A stretch of 64,000 bases of DNA from Arthrinium phaeospermum (taxonomy: Eukaryota; Ascomycota; Sordariomycetes; Amphisphaeriales; Apiosporaceae), in NCBI GenBank assembly GCA_006503535.1, contig QYRS01000010.1:1-64000 (forward strand). Direction: 5' to 3'. Under the pieces are notes generated by a model. That model saw only the letters and a program-made list of their open reading frames with translations. It was not told the origin of the DNA and did no database searches. Position 1 is the stretch's first letter, and the number at the start of each line of letters is the position of its first letter. Of the stretch, positions 26,501 through 39,800 are shown piece after piece. Both the position numbers and the translations under genes were made by a program.

Positions 26501-28478
26501 GCCTTGCCGACTCCAGGTCTCGGTCGAACAGGAGTCGGACCTTGTTGACCCTATAGAGGTCTCGTGCCTGCTTGGGAATATCTGAGGCAGGAAAGTGCAA
26601 GCCCTTGTAAAGGTCTCGCGTGTGGGTCGGATCTACCAGCTCAGTCACAACTTTGCCATTGAAAGCCGAGTCAAACTGGTACACCATGACACGATGAAAA
26701 CCTGTCAATTCCTTGACAATCCCCACCAGAATTTTGAGGAACTTGTCAAGACTTGGTGCAGCCGCCAGCTGTTCTTGGACCTGTGACATGATATCGAAGA
26801 CCTGCATTGCGCCTGCTTCGCCGCGTTTCTTCCTGGCACTGCGCAACACCCGAAGAGGGCGGCTGCTGACTTCAGTGCTCTCATTAAACTCCTCCAACGT
26901 AGGATTTTGGTACAGAGTATCTTGGGGTACCGGCGGCGTCATCTCATCCGGCCCACGCAGGGGATATTCATGGTCATCCTCAAGCTCAAACTCGCAGATG
27001 ACAAGATCCGGGTTGGCAGGCGTTACATGTATGGCACACCACAGCTTCACGCTTCTGCTTCCGAGGGGTCTGATGGAGATACTGAATACCTCTGGGCCAT
27101 TTGTAGCAGGATCAGCGTCGTCATCACGGATGAAATCGATATGGTCAAGCAGATTGTCGGCCTGCTCCTCCGAGAAGATATCCACAAAATTGTCCAGCCG
27201 GAATAGCTGCTGTGGGGTATAGCCAAGTATGCGCTGGGAGTTTTCGCTGACAATTCGTACCAAGAACTGGCCCTCGCTGTCTTCTCTTATCGCGACAAGC
27301 AGTCCAAATGACTGCACAGCACCCGGGGTGTGAATCGGCTCATCCTCACAGCGCTCCAATGTACCATCTCTTCCGGTAAGGATGGCGTGGCCCTCGTCTG
27401 TGACAACGTGCCGAAAGCGCGTGGTGAACAGAGCCTCATTGGGGTCACCTCCGGGTGACCTTCGGCCCCCGCTGGAGTCATCGCCGACTTTATGAGAAGC
27501 GGTATCGCCTCTTGGTGGACCCGACCTGTCTGATGTATCCGACGATGCATCATTGAACAGTGTCAGCCCACCGGCGTGACGATGCTCCGCTGGTGGCGGA
27601 CTCGTAACAGAAAACGGACTGCCCGACACTGTGTTCTTCCTTTTACCTCTAGCCGCTGGTCTGCTGGAGCTACGGTCCTTCTCGCCGGTCGGGGTAGACA
27701 CGGTCTCGGCACGCCTTATACCTGACAGATCAGCATCTGTGTGCGAATTGCTAGACCGGGAGCGGCGATCGAAGTAGTCGTGTTCGCCAGATGTCCGCGG
27801 TAGAGACCAGGGGGTAGGCTGGGAGCTATCGACGCTCACAACAGAGCGGATGGGAAACACCCGGTCTGCGGGGTCGGCGTTGCTGCTGTTGCTCCCATGT
27901 CCGAGTTGATGGTCGGAACTCTGGCTCCATGAAGACGGTGCTCCAGAGGACGGGGGCGGGGCCGACCCGTCGAGAGTCATGGCTTGGTCGGGCTCGAACG
28001 CGTTAGGGAATATAGGAATGGGTTTGCTGCGAGCGGGCGGTGTGGTATCCTCGTCGTCTGTCTCGAGGTCCGCGATTTCTGACGATTCCGGCGCTCTTGT
28101 CAATGCTGGTCCATGCTGACCACTCGCGAAATCGTGAGCTTCCGGTGGTGGAGGCGAGGCCGGCGGGTTCTGTCCCTGTTGATGGGGCGGCGCGGACGAC
28201 GGTTGTGCTGCAGCTACCTGGTGATGTCCATCATCCTGCATCGGCGTTGTGGTGCTGTCTGTACTATTGCCAGACCCAGTACTACCGTCGTTCCTCGGCA
28301 GTGGTGCTGGTTGCGTGTGTTGGCTGCTTTGCCCACCACCGCTTTGCGCGTCCAGGTCATCAAGCTGCTGTGTTGAATGCGACGTCGACGTTGTTGGTGT
28401 CGAGGGCGGGTTATCACTGTCAGTATGTGCTGTTGGCGGCTGTTGGTCAGTCAGGTCGGGGTCATGGTTGGACTCCAT
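23589..28478 (-). CDS. Fungal phytochrome, hybrid histidine kinase red-light receptor
   Basis: Red/far-red photoreceptor with a bilin chromophore that signals by His-Asp phosphorelay. Exons are 28478-25700, 25647-24020 and 23951-23589 (introns 52 and 68 bp), closing to 1,589 residues. The first 370 or so residues are disordered (Gln/Ser/Pro-rich). Then comes the PAS region with RCEDEPIHTPGAVQSFG, whose Cys (about 377) is in the position of the biliverdin-binding Cys of bacterial and fungal phytochromes. A GAF domain follows with HFPASDIPKQARDLY, then the PHY region. The histidine kinase has its H-box at SAHEVRTPLNAI (His about 955) and ATPase boxes around NMTANAVQHTSKG and DTGRGMS. The C-terminal receiver has LIAEDDPIN and VILMDMQMP, where the phospho-acceptor Asp lies. 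All key residues seen are present, so it looks functional. Confidence 0.95.
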
Positions 28479-31463
28479 AATGCAAATCTGGGAGCGAGGA
28501 CTGGGGTACAGGGGCCTGGGGCCTCTATGTCTCTAGAGGGAGTGCAAATGATTCCCTGTCGATCGAGCCCCTCCGAGCGCTCGATGGCGGCTGTTGGAGA
28601 GGGTAGTGGGTGTCAGCGGACGTCGACGAGGGCCAGTTTGCCCAACTCTAAATTGCCTTGTCCGGATGGTGCTTCTGGCGGTGGTGTTTCGTTTCGAAAG
28701 ATGCCGGGTCTGGCGTGTGATTGCCAAGGATTATACCCAATGAGCCTAATCGGTCACGGACACCAGCATCTGTTGATTTGTCGTAGTGACCCCGGAACAC
28801 GATAGAGTTGCATGAAGCAATCGATCCGTAACTTTGCTGCACCGTAGTTCTGAATCGCGAACGGGTGGGTTCGCTGGGGGCCGAGAATAAAGTGTAATTC
28901 GAAGCGCAGGGGTGGGCGCCGTAGCAGTAGCAGTCGCAGTAGCAGTCGCACGAACGAGTGTCGAGGGGGATATGCGACCTGGATAGGGTGGTAAGGTAGG
29001 GAGTAAGTCGTAGGCTCAAGTAACTGTCGTGATGTTGTTGGCAATGCAATGCCGGTGGCAAACAGCCTTAGGTCTTGGGGTCTTGGGCCTTGGGGTCCAG
29101 TATGTACATGTATGCAGTAGGTAGGTAGCGCCAGTGCAGTGCCGGTGCCGGTATGGCACAGAATGCAGTATTTGATATTGACAGGACCGAATCGGCTGGA
29201 GGAAAAGATCGAGCACGCACTCGAGTGATCGGGCCAGTGCAATCAATTCTTTCCTTCAGGTTTCGGGTCGCACAAGTGTGGGAAGAAAGCGCAGAACCGG
29301 TTCGTGTCTAGGCAGGTAGGCTCTAGGTAGGTAAAGTAGGTACATACATACATTGATACATGCATACTTCAGTTGGGTGGTAGCTGGCCTTCCTCTGGCG
29401 CTATACTACCTACTACGAGCACGGAGGTAACAACCAAACACCGTCACTGTGCATCCTGCAGTGCAGCAGTGCAGCGATGGGTGGGGGGGGGGGGTACCTA
29501 GCGGAGAACGGGCAGGCATGGAAGCGACTAGGGACATTGGGTGCCCCAAAATGTAATGTGGTGAGCACATCAAACAACAAGGACCGGGTACAGACAGCAG
29601 GGCTCTCTCTCTCTCTCTGTGTGTGTGTTGCGAGCAGACATTGGAGGTCCTCAGGTTCTTGCAGGGACCCGGTATTGGTATGTATTGGCGGCCTAGGCCT
29701 AGACTACTGCCCGTGGGGCAGACACCAAGCCCCATGCCAGTGTAGTGGGCTCGGACGAGGACACAATTTTTGCTTGATCAGGGTAATACCACATCGGCTC
29801 GGAACAGACAAACAGGACCTTGAGCTCGCTGATAGCGCTGATCTACCGGTATACAACGATAAATACCAGGGCCCATCAACCATATAGGTACATAGGTAGC
29901 TTTCGGGAAACCGCTATCACTACATAAGCATGGTATTGCCTGTCCCCCATTGCCCTCGTTGTCGCTATGGTAAACCATGGCGCCCTATCATCCGAACTGT
30001 TATGCTGAAGTCTACCTCCATTATGGCTGGCTTATTTTTCATGGGGCGAATCACGCCTGCTGCTGCTGGCAACACTGCAATCGATCGCACTGTCTGCTTG
30101 CTCGAGTCATTACCTGCCTATGTGCATGTAGACTTGGATTCGGGCAAGAGCAACATGTGGACTAGGCTGGGGCTTGGTCTCCAGATTGTCCCAGGCTCTG
30201 GGCCCGTGGTGCTAGGGAATACTGCGATTCTACCACTGTTGCATGTCGTGTCTCTATAAGGACCACCCAGAACGTCAAGGTCAATCACGAATCTGTTGGT
30301 ATGTACGATAACGGGGATCTGACAGATGGAAATGTAGAATGCTGGATCTGCAATTTTTTTTTCAGCATGGCAATTTTGTTTGGACATGGTGGATTTGCGA
30401 ATCCTGATTCTGGTCCAAGAAGCCTATACTACTTCAGGTATTGATCTGCACTAAGATGGGACGAGAGAAACGGGCGTCTAGTAGTACCTATACTGGCCTA
30501 CCGTCTACCCTGACCTGGAGAGAAAGGTCCTGGGTGCGAAGGTGTGTGTGATTGAATGCAGCACACGAGTACAGTTCTGTACCCCATCAATTGATGTGTA
30601 CGACGGGCTCGGAATAACTGTTCAGCTGGCTATCAAAAGGTCGTCTACATAATACATTAAGTATGGGTGGTTGTCTGCCACAGCTGTTAGTCCAGAGGTG
30701 TGTAGCCGATGACGTCTTCATGACGTCATGACGCGTGGCTGATGACTTGGTTTGGCTCATGGGAAGTGGCGTAGTTCATTTTCATTGTCTCACCGATTGA
30801 GACTTGTTGTGCAAGTAGGTAGGTACCTAGTACCCAATCACGGTGCCGGGGCCTTATGCTGCACAGTCGCACGTCCGTTTGGCCGCTCTTCGACCTCCTT
30901 GCCGTCATGTGACAGTGAAGCTTCCTCTCTACAGCGTATCCGTCTGGGACTGCATTGTAGGCATGATGGGGTACAGAATGATCCGCTGCCGACCTTCTTC
31001 TCCCGCTCCTTGCAGGGCTCTTGTCTTGGTTGGACATGCAGAACCATCAACAGCGGTTCTTGCCCATACTCGGCAGTCCGGCAAGGGGCCGCTCACCATT
31101 GTGCCACCTCGAGGTCATGCTTACGCTGTCGCATGGGGATTTGGTTGTGTTATATAAGGCACCTACATAGCTGCATCCATATATCACTGTTCTCCGTGCT
31201 GGGAGCGACGCCTTTCCTGACGATGATTGCGCCCTTCTGGTGGTACCAAGCTGGTGTAGCATGTAATATGATTCTCCCGTCAGTCTCGTCCTCGCGATTA
31301 CCTGCAATCACACCAAGGGCATCGGGGCAGAGCCGCCCAACTCATTGAACAACCCACCCAGGTAAACGATGATCCGACCACTAATCAAGAGCCTGAATGC
31401 CGAGTCCGATCAACCGCCTGCAGAGAGGAGTGCGAACCATATGCCCTGCCCGCCTCACGACCA
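28479..31463. other. Three-kilobase intergenic region upstream of the phytochrome
   Basis: Holds the phytochrome promoter on its left and the 3' flank of the H+-ATPase gene on its right. It contains a G run (29483-29494), a CT/GT microsatellite (29602-29629), and many short TAGGTA/TACCTA-type motifs. Short overlapping open frames on both strands have biased composition and no domains, so I call no gene here. Confidence 0.6.
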
Positions 31464-34400
31464 TCACTCGTCGTCCTCAGCAGCCACCTTCTCCACCAGG
31501 TAGTATCGATTACACCCGGTTGCAGGATCCCGGTCATGCTCGATAGCAACCTTGTTGAGCTGGACCAGGATATTCTCAATGTGCGTGTCCTTTGCATGGC
31601 GATCTTTCCTTCCTAGATCGTTGATCCAGTCGATCCGGTTAAGCAGATAGTATATGATGGCGATGAACACGATGACGCCGATGGAGTAAGCCCATACGAT
31701 CACGACGGTAACAATATCCGTCCAGCCGTTGGAGGAGGGGTTGAAGGCCGTGGGCGGCGTCGTTCGCATCACGCCGCCGCCTGAGCCTGATAGCCAGCCG
31801 AATAAGCAGAAGATGGTTGCTAGAGCATCAACGCCCAGTATGGCGAGGACGAGCTGCCAGGAGGGCCATGTCTTGCCGCCGCGTGTGACAAAGATGAGCC
31901 AGTTCTCGGTCAGGGAGACCTGGAGGAAGAGGACCTCCTGGACGGAGCCGAAGCGAGCGATGATACCGCCACTCCGCAAAAACATTGTGCCCCGACAGAT
32001 CCACTGTCAAGTGTGCAGATTAGCAGATGTCCGACCCCCGAACCCCCTCAATGCACGAGCGCAGCGTGAGAGGAGGGTGCATACCGTCCCTGCCGCGAGG
32101 AGCATTCCCAATATGAGGCTGATGGCCCAGATCTTCTTCAACTGCCATTCCACCGGCCTTGGCTCGACGTGGGCGTTGTCGTAGGCAACAGCAACTGTAG
32201 CCAGGTCCGCAAACAAGGCGACGAAGACAATGAGGTCGGGCCTGATGGTCTCGTTGATGATGACCATTGACGTGGTCAGATATATCTCCAAGTGAAGACA
32301 CAGTGCAATCCGGTATTGGACATAGGCTTTCATCCGCTGGAAGATCTGCCGAGACGTCTTGATGGACAGGATGATGGTGCTCAGCCCCGGGGCCAGGAAT
32401 ACGATGTCGGCTGCCGCCTGGGCTGCCTCGGAAGAGCCCTCCACTGCAATGCCACAGTCGGCCTTCTTGAGAGACGGTGCGTCGTTCACGCCTGTGTACG
32501 TGGGCGGGGTCCCCGTTAGCCATAGATGGGCGCGCGTTGGGGCATAGCAACCAGCAGAAACTCACCATCCCCCGTCATGGCTGTAAGCGAGCCACGCTGT
32601 TGCAGCATCTCGACCACTTGATACTTATGCTCCGGAAATACCTCGGCAAAGCCATCGGCTCTTTCGACGAGGTCGCTATGGCGGCATGCGGGATCAGCAT
32701 CTTGGACGCGGTGCAGACGCGGAATGGAGGCCGACTTACTGTTGTACTGTGCCCGAGAGCCCGCTGTGCATCAGTTTTGTCGAGTTGTACACCTGCGGGC
32801 AAGGTTCAGCTCAGCATCTGATATGAGCAGGTCTAACTAGACCCGACAGGGGGGTGGTCAATCATGCACCTTGGTGCCAAGCCCCAGCATCTTGCAGGTT
32901 TCTTTGGCAATAGCGATAGCGTCTCCCGTAAGCATCTTGACAGGCACCCCGAGCGCTTGGGCTTCGATGATGGTCTGGGCCGTGTCCTCGCGGGGAGGGT
33001 CGAACATGGACAGCAAGCCTAGCAAGACCCATGGCTCGTCGTTCTTCTTGTATGCCACCCCCAGGGATCGAAACCCTCTCCGAGCAAAGTCCTTGGTCTT
33101 GGCGTTGTATGCAGTGCGAGTCTCCTCGTCCGCTTCCGTGAGGAGCTGGAGGACGTTCTTGGGGGCCCCCTTTGCGCAGACGAACCGGTCGTTTCCCAGG
33201 CGACACTCGCAGGTGATGCGTTTGGACACGGGGTCAAAAGGCGTGAGTCTGTCAGTCGTCCATCCCTGACGCAGGATGTCGCGAGCCTTCGGGTACTTTT
33301 TCAGGGTCAAAATGGTCACCTTGTCGATCGGGTCTAGCGATGCGATATTATGCGAACTGGCAAGGGCAGCCACGGCCATCATCCAGTTGACATCCTGGCC
33401 CTCGGCAACGAAGGGGTCGCGGATGCTCAACTTGTTCGCTGTAAGCGTGCCCGTCTTGTCGGAGCATAGCACGTTGACGCCCTGTGGACATGCGTTAGCA
33501 TCAGGTCGCCGCCCAGCGTCTGGGAACCCACAGCCAAGGACTCGATGGCAGTCAGCTTCTGCACTATGGCCCGCTGCTTGGCCAAAAAGGCGGCCCCGAC
33601 GGCCAGGGTAGTTGTTGTCACCACGGGAAGGCCAACGGGGACGCCGATGATGAACAGGACCAGGGCGTAGTGGAGGAGCGTCTGTACACCCGGTGTGGCA
33701 ATGGGAATGTGGTGGAAGAAACCGCCAATCCAAGCCACCAAGATCCAGAACATGACGAGCACAAGCAACGAAGTGCCGATGCTGTCCATGACCTGCTTGA
33801 AATGGCCTCGATCCTTGGTTTCCTGCACCAGATTCGCAGTCCTGCCAACAAAGGAATGCCTCGCTGACGTTGTGATGATGGCGTAGGCTTTTCCTCGCTT
33901 ACACCCAGTCGTGTAGAATACCGTGTCGCCCATGTACTTGTCAACGGCGAGCGATTCCCCAGTGATGGCAGACTGGTCACAGGCTATGAGGGGCAGGCCA
34001 TAGTGGGAATGCTCGTAGTCGAAGTCCTCCTCGGCCTCTTCCTCCTTCTTGGCCTTCTCCTCCCCGCCATCAGTCGTGCCTCCGTTGGGTGGTTCTTCGT
34101 TCCCGCCTTCATCCCCAAATCGGTCTTCGTTGCGAAGTTGAACAAACTCCTCGTAATCTCCTGGTCTGTTGTAGTCACAGATGAGCTGGCAGTCCCCGGG
34201 TATAGTTTGGCCCTCGACGAGTATGACCTGGAGGCAAGTCAGGAATTGTGCGCCCAAGGGCGTCGTCGGATGGACCCCCTTGTCCACTTACAATATCTCC
34301 CGGTACGAGCTCGCGTGCCAGAACCTGCTGCTCCTGGCCATCCCTCACAGCCGTCGCCCTCATAGCGATGTCCCCTTTCAGGCTAGCCACGACGTCCGCT

Positions 34401-35146
34401 GCTTGCTTCTCCTGATAGAAGCCTACGAACGCATTCAGGAGCAAGATACCCACAATGACCCCAAAGTCTACCCAGTCGCCGAGGCCCACCGCCAGGAGAG
34501 CTGCCAGCTCCATCACTTGCATATGTCACGTCAGCATCGCCTCGCTCAAGCCATCGTGCTGGGTGTCTCAGTGCCGACCGTATAGAATAGGCCCTTGGAA
34601 GAAGCCCAGAAATTTCGCAAACATGTTCTCTTTTTCTGCCGTCAGCTCGTTCCAGCCAAACGGTTTGCGCCGCGCTTCGACGTCGTGGCCTGGAATGCCC
34701 CGTCGAATGTCTGTTTCGAGCCACGACGGGGGAGGTTGTCCCTCCTTGATCACGGGGTGGGCGCGTGGGGCAGGTGCCGGGGAGGACTTCCAAAACTGCC
34801 ACCACCTTTTGGAACTACGGGAGGGCTCTGCCTGGCTGGCCGCAGAAGCCCGGCGTTCGGCATCGTAGTTCGTGATGAAGCGCTGGAGTGCCTCGTACTC
34901 GGATACATCATCACCGCGGCCTCCCCCCGAACTACCTGACAGGCCCGCGTTGTTCGCGAGTTTCCCGCTCACCTGCTCTGTCGGACCAACATCCCCTGAT
35001 AGACGGGCATGTTCTGTCGCAGTGCTCTGGCCTGCTGGGTGTGCTTGATAGTTGAGGCTGACTGGACCAGGACCTTCGGCCCTGGCCTCAACATCATCGC
35101 CAGCCGGAGCCCGGTTCGGGTCGTTGCGTTGATGGAGAAAACCCAT
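31464..35146 (-). CDS. P-type H+-ATPase, plasma-membrane type (P3A), with N-terminal extension
   Basis: Uses ATP to pump protons out across the plasma membrane. Exons are 35146-34579, 34515-34292, 34227-33532, 33481-32870, 32792-32740, 32675-32566, 32491-32085 and 32003-31464 (introns 50-81 bp), closing to 1,069 residues. Visible motifs are ITGES (actuator domain, about 352-356), CSDKTGTLT with phospho-acceptor Asp near 504, the nucleotide-binding [32 protein letters not shown], and transmembrane segment [11 protein letters not shown]. The length exceeds the roughly 920 residues of classical fungal Pma1. The extra comes from an acidic, Pro-rich N-terminus of about 170 residues and an acidic insert before ITGES (about 284-345), features of the second, plant-like H+-ATPase of filamentous fungi. 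One small exon of 53 bases lies in the nucleotide-binding region. Donor GTGCAT of intron 4 is unusual. Confidence 0.93.
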
Positions 35147-35670
35147 ACTCTGCGCCGGCTCATCGAGATAGTAGTGCGCAGGTGGTCGCAGATGGTTCTA
35201 GGAGTAGTGATGCTACTTTTGGCTTGCCTACCGGGAAGATTGCGATATATACATTGCCGGGCTATCCGGAAGCACCCACACATACCACAGTCGCCGCGGG
35301 GACATGGTGGGGAAGATAGATGAGAGTATAGCTGGCACTCTGTCGTTATGATGGACAACTGGGTTTGGCAATAATGACGTATACACAGATGAGCCGTAGT
35401 GAAATCGCGTACAGCTGGACTTTATCGGCTATCTACGCACGCCCTAACAATGACCTAGGGGTGACGAGAAGGCTACAGTACAATCTGGCAGGCTCGCCCC
35501 TCATTCCCGCACTGGGGGAAGCTATGCAAATCTAGCTGGACAAAAAGGTTCCAAGCCACAAGGTCTTGCACCATGAAGCAGCAAGTGAAGGATACCAGTA
35601 CAACCATGTGTCAAGGGGTGCATCAGCACCAGTCACCTCGGTGCGATGCCAGTAAAGCTGGGTGGTCTCC
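35147..35670. other. Short intergenic region between tandem minus-strand genes
   Basis: About 520 bp holding the H+-ATPase promoter and the 3' flank of the ketopantoate reductase gene. No separate gene or repeat seen. Confidence 0.55.
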
Positions 35671-36888
35671 TTATAGCTTGGTCACAGAACTGGCAGCGTC
35701 TCTCTGGTTTTGCATGCTCCGCAACAACGCGTAGATGCTCTGCAGTCTGGGCATGTCGACGCCGGCTTCTTTCGCAATCCTGATTGGATTGCCCAGTATG
35801 ACTTCGAGCTCCATGGGGCGCCCAGCTTCCCAGTCGAGCAGCATGCTAGGCTTTGCACCAGCGTTGCGCTCCGTGCTCTTTATGATCCTCTCAGGGGTCC
35901 CTAGATCGTCGGGGAGGGGTTGGCCAAGGACCTTTGGCGCAGCATCCCAGATCTCTTGCATGACGCCCATGATGTGCTCCCGCAGCTCGGCGTCTTTCAA
36001 CTGGTCGGCATTGCCCAGCCCCCCGACAGAACGGCAGACGGGTTGAATGCAGAGTTGATGCATAGCTTATGCCATCGAATGGTTTGAAGTTCGAGCTCTG
36101 TGTGGCTTTTGACGTCCGGGATCTTGCCGTGCACTTGCCACCACCCTGCCAGATCCGACATGCAGTCCGCACCTCTCTGCACCACGTCGTGCATGCCTTC
36201 TTCCCCTGCGGTCGAGGTGCCGACGAGTCCCTTACCGAACGGACCGATGCTGATTCGCGTCCACCTGTTCTGGCGGATGGTGCCCTGCTTGATCTGCTCG
36301 GCACTTATGACGGTGACGGCACTGAGGATAGGGTTCTGTGGGAAGCGTGCGCGGTACGGCCCTTCCACACCGATCCCGTTTTGGATCAAAACTATACAGG
36401 TTTTGGCGGACACCAGAGGAGCGACCAGAGCTGCGTCGTCCGTCCGGTCCGGAAGTGCCTTTGTGGTCACGACCACATAGTCCCATCCGCCCTCTGGCGC
36501 GGCTGCCCCCGACGGGTGTTGTGCACCCGGGACTGCCGCATCGACAGACGGGAATACTGAGTAGGGCTTGAAGACGTAGTCTCCAAAGGTGTGGGTCTGT
36601 AGAGTCACACCCGAAGACACGATGGTGTCATAGTTGGATCTGGCCGTAAGGGATGCATAGATGTTGTGTGACGGCTTGGGGGAGAAGTTAGTGAAAACAG
36701 GCCAACCGAGGCACGATGGCTGGGTGAGGCGGGCTTACGTGGTGCAGGCGCGACGCATAAAAGCAGCCGACAGCGCCAGCGCCAACGAAGAGGATGTGTA
36801 CCGGCCTTTGCCCGGTTTGTTAGCATGCTCTGTCAAAAGGGAGGCCAGAGCAGATGCAGCCATACTTTACCGGATCAGCCGAGCTCAT
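35671..36888 (-). CDS. Ketopantoate reductase family protein (2-dehydropantoate 2-reductase), frame break
   Basis: Members reduce 2-dehydropantoate with NADPH in pantothenate synthesis; many fungal paralogs have unproven substrates. Exon 2 (36805-36739) carries the dinucleotide motif VGAGAVGCFYASRL. Exon 3 (36674-35671) has VVVTTKA, IQNGIGVEGPYR and RWHKLCINSAFNP, and the C-terminal helical domain ends in SSVTKL. After SAVLSGG the frame shifts at the six-base C run 36019-36024 (G on the coding strand); one extra base rejoins it to GNADQLKDAELREHIMGVM. A likely first exon MSSADP (36888-36871, donor GTAAAG) and acceptor after a CTAAC branch fit by signal but leave the frame off by one, so the 5' end is unresolved. 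Expected length is about 363 residues. Confidence 0.83.
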
Positions 36889-39800
36889 CGTTGATGTTGG
36901 GTATTTCTCCCGGGTTGGATGGAGGGGGTTGATAGGTGGGCAGGAAGACGACTCTGACGTTGACTGGTTGCTAGCGATGAGGGGGGTTGACCGTGATAAG
37001 AACGTCAGGATTGGTGAGGTAGGCAGGCAATGACCGGCTTGCCGGCACATGAATTGGTACATCACCGGCGGAAGCTCGGACCTTCACTTTCCCGCATCAA
37101 GTTGTCGCCCAGAACATCCATCAATTTGATATACTTGTAGCACAGCACGTACGATATTAAGCCACCCCCATTATGTACGATGGATAGCATCCACATGAAC
37201 CTCGTAGTCGGAATTGAGACTTGAGTGGTACGTACGTGGCACTCCTCGGCATTTTGCCTTCAATCGTCAACTACCACCAACAGATGAATAAATACCTGGG
37301 CTGTAGGGCCCCAGCATGTCGACCAAAACCAGCCCGGATATGCCGACCGTATGTGTAAGTGCTACTTGACTTGGCCTGATAGGCCGACAGGACCTTGCAA
37401 CACACTCCCCTTGGAGGAGGAGTGTACTGCTGAGGGAGGAGAGGAGAACCGGGCAGCCTGCTGTCGCGGACCCTTAAATGACGCGATTCCATATCAGCGA
37501 GGCGCCGGTTGCCCTGTGAGAAGATGATGCATCAGAGGCCGAAGCAGTGGCGGCCGTGGACAACCACGTGCTGCATGTCGCCAGCAAACAGCCACACGAA
37601 TGAAGCGATTGCGCTGAAACTAGCAACTGATACGGTCTGAGACGCGGAGTTCGAGTCGAGCGACGAACGAGCCGGCCGGCATGCGGTGGACGAATCAGTC
37701 AGCGGCGCACACCCCAGCTGTAGTGAATAAGTGTGTACATGCATAAGCCAGGAAAAGTTTGCACAGTCCCAAGACCACGGAAAGCCAGTCGGGCCCAGGT
37801 TTGGTGCTTGGGGTTGTACAGTACGACGGGTCGAGGTGGTGTATTAGTTAAAGATGAGAGATGCATATTGGTCATGCATTTCATCGTGCATACACACCCC
37901 CATCACCCATTCGAGATACAGATAGCAGGCTGGCAGGCTAGCGGCGAACCCTACCACCTACATACCACCTGCCACTGCCTACCTACTGTACTACCCTACC
38001 CTACCCTAGTGTACCAGCCCGCGATGCCATGGGCGCACGTTTCTGGCCGTGGCCGCTTGGCGTGGAGATGGACTATCTGTAGGTACCTCCACATACGGAT
38101 ATATTACCTACATAACTGGACAGATGCCGTGGGGTGTATCGTATATGCACTTTTACGTGTGGTCTAGGTACTCTACCAGCTACATACTACCGTGCCTAAC
38201 CTTAGGTATGTACTAGCAGCATGCGCAGCTTCAGCATCTCCCTCAATTATGTCACCTGCTGTACCCGGGCTTCCATGTACCTACCATACTGTGCCGTGCA
38301 ATGACCCACATGCACTATTTGGCTGAGTGGGAGGGTGGGATTTGACTCTAGCACGCAGGTAGCCAAGGTCATGATTACCTATCCATTCCCCAATCCAGAT
38401 AGTCGATCCGACGTAGCATTGCGAACACCAGCTACGTCTGAAGCGAGCCCCTTCGAGAAGCAGCTGCTTCTTCCTTCTGATTTGTCCAAGAACTTTGGGT
38501 AGAAAGGGGCCCTTCCAATGTAGGTAAATACATATATATATACATGATCTGTATATCGGAATCAAAGGATAAGCGAGCCATGGAATCGAATAATCCAACC
38601 CCAACAACGTCAAAACGTCTTGCAGGCTCGCGGGGCATCGAGCCATCGGCGGACGGGCAAAAAGCACTGGCCAGCCGCTGCACCATGACTTGACTTACTG
38701 TACATGATTAGCATCGTGACATGCGAACCCTGCTGCTGCTGCAATCCTTATCCTGTAGGAGATCCCGCCTTTCGCCTAGCTTCCTCATCCTCCCGTCCGC
38801 GCGAACGACTGTATGAGCAGGCAGGCATGCATGTATGTCATGCCATGCCTACATGCCTACATACGGTGCTGCTTGTACTTGTATGCGTTTCGTTCTCATG
38901 GACCAGCTGAAGGATCTGCATCTTGTTGCTTCTCCGGGCTGCTATCTGGAGACGTTGCCCCCTCCCAGCCCGCCCGTACCCAGGTGCCAGGCGTATGTAT
39001 GTAGTCGGTTCGCCCAGTACACCACCCACCTTTTGGTCGACTTTGCGACGATGGCAGACGGGCAAACGGGGTAGCTGGCAGTGCTTTAACCTAGCTTTAC
39101 CCATCTCAATCGCCAACCACCTGCGGGTCCAGAAGTCACTACCCACCCCCCCTGCTGAATGTACTGCTGCGAAACCTTCGCTTGAGGCGCCCCGGCGCTT
39201 CTCCCCTGTCGTTATTACAAGACGCAGGTTACTGGCTACTGCGCAGGTTAGGTATTATTACTGTTGTGTTCTATGTATGATCCGGGCGGCTCCACCCCAT
39301 GTCATCTTGGTTGTAGTATGTAGGTGCGAGAGTGAGAGAGTCTCCGTCACCTCCACCTCCACCTCGTTTGGAAGTCGAGGAGGTCCAGCTTTTGCGTTGA
39401 CCTTGACCTTGACCTTGTCTCCGCGCTCCTGCCAGTGCAGTGAATTTGTAAGACTCTAGGAGTAGCCCTCTTCTCCTTCTTTTTCTTGGGTACGGAGCAG
39501 ATACGTGCCAGGGAAATGCCGTCGATTGCTACATTGATCCCGGTGCCTATCCCCTCTTGTTTCTACTTAGATAATTACGAAAAGAAGCTGGCTGCCCACA
39601 CCCTCGATACCCTCGACTGCATCCCAAGCATACAGGCCCCCGACTTAGACGTCTCCCGTTTTCGCCGCTCGGCCTTGCGCACCCAACAGCTTAGCAGGTG
39701 TTGAGTCGAGCTGTCTGCGCTTGAGACATTGCGTCTCTGCGTCGGAGCTTGCCAAGTTGGCCGTGTGCATGTGTGTGTGTGAGTGCCCACTCTCCGGGGT

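Noticed and set aside
26713..27222. Long antisense open frames over the phytochrome and other conserved genes
   Set aside because: They are shadows of well-supported coding sequence on the opposite strand.
30752..31348. A 198-codon plus-strand open frame between the phytochrome and H+-ATPase
   Set aside because: No recognisable motif, overlapping frames on the other strand, and composition unlike the confirmed genes.
37985..38012. CCCTA tandem repeats resembling telomere sequence
   Set aside because: The unit is CCCTA, not the fungal telomere unit CCCTAA, there are only a few copies, and genes lie on both sides.
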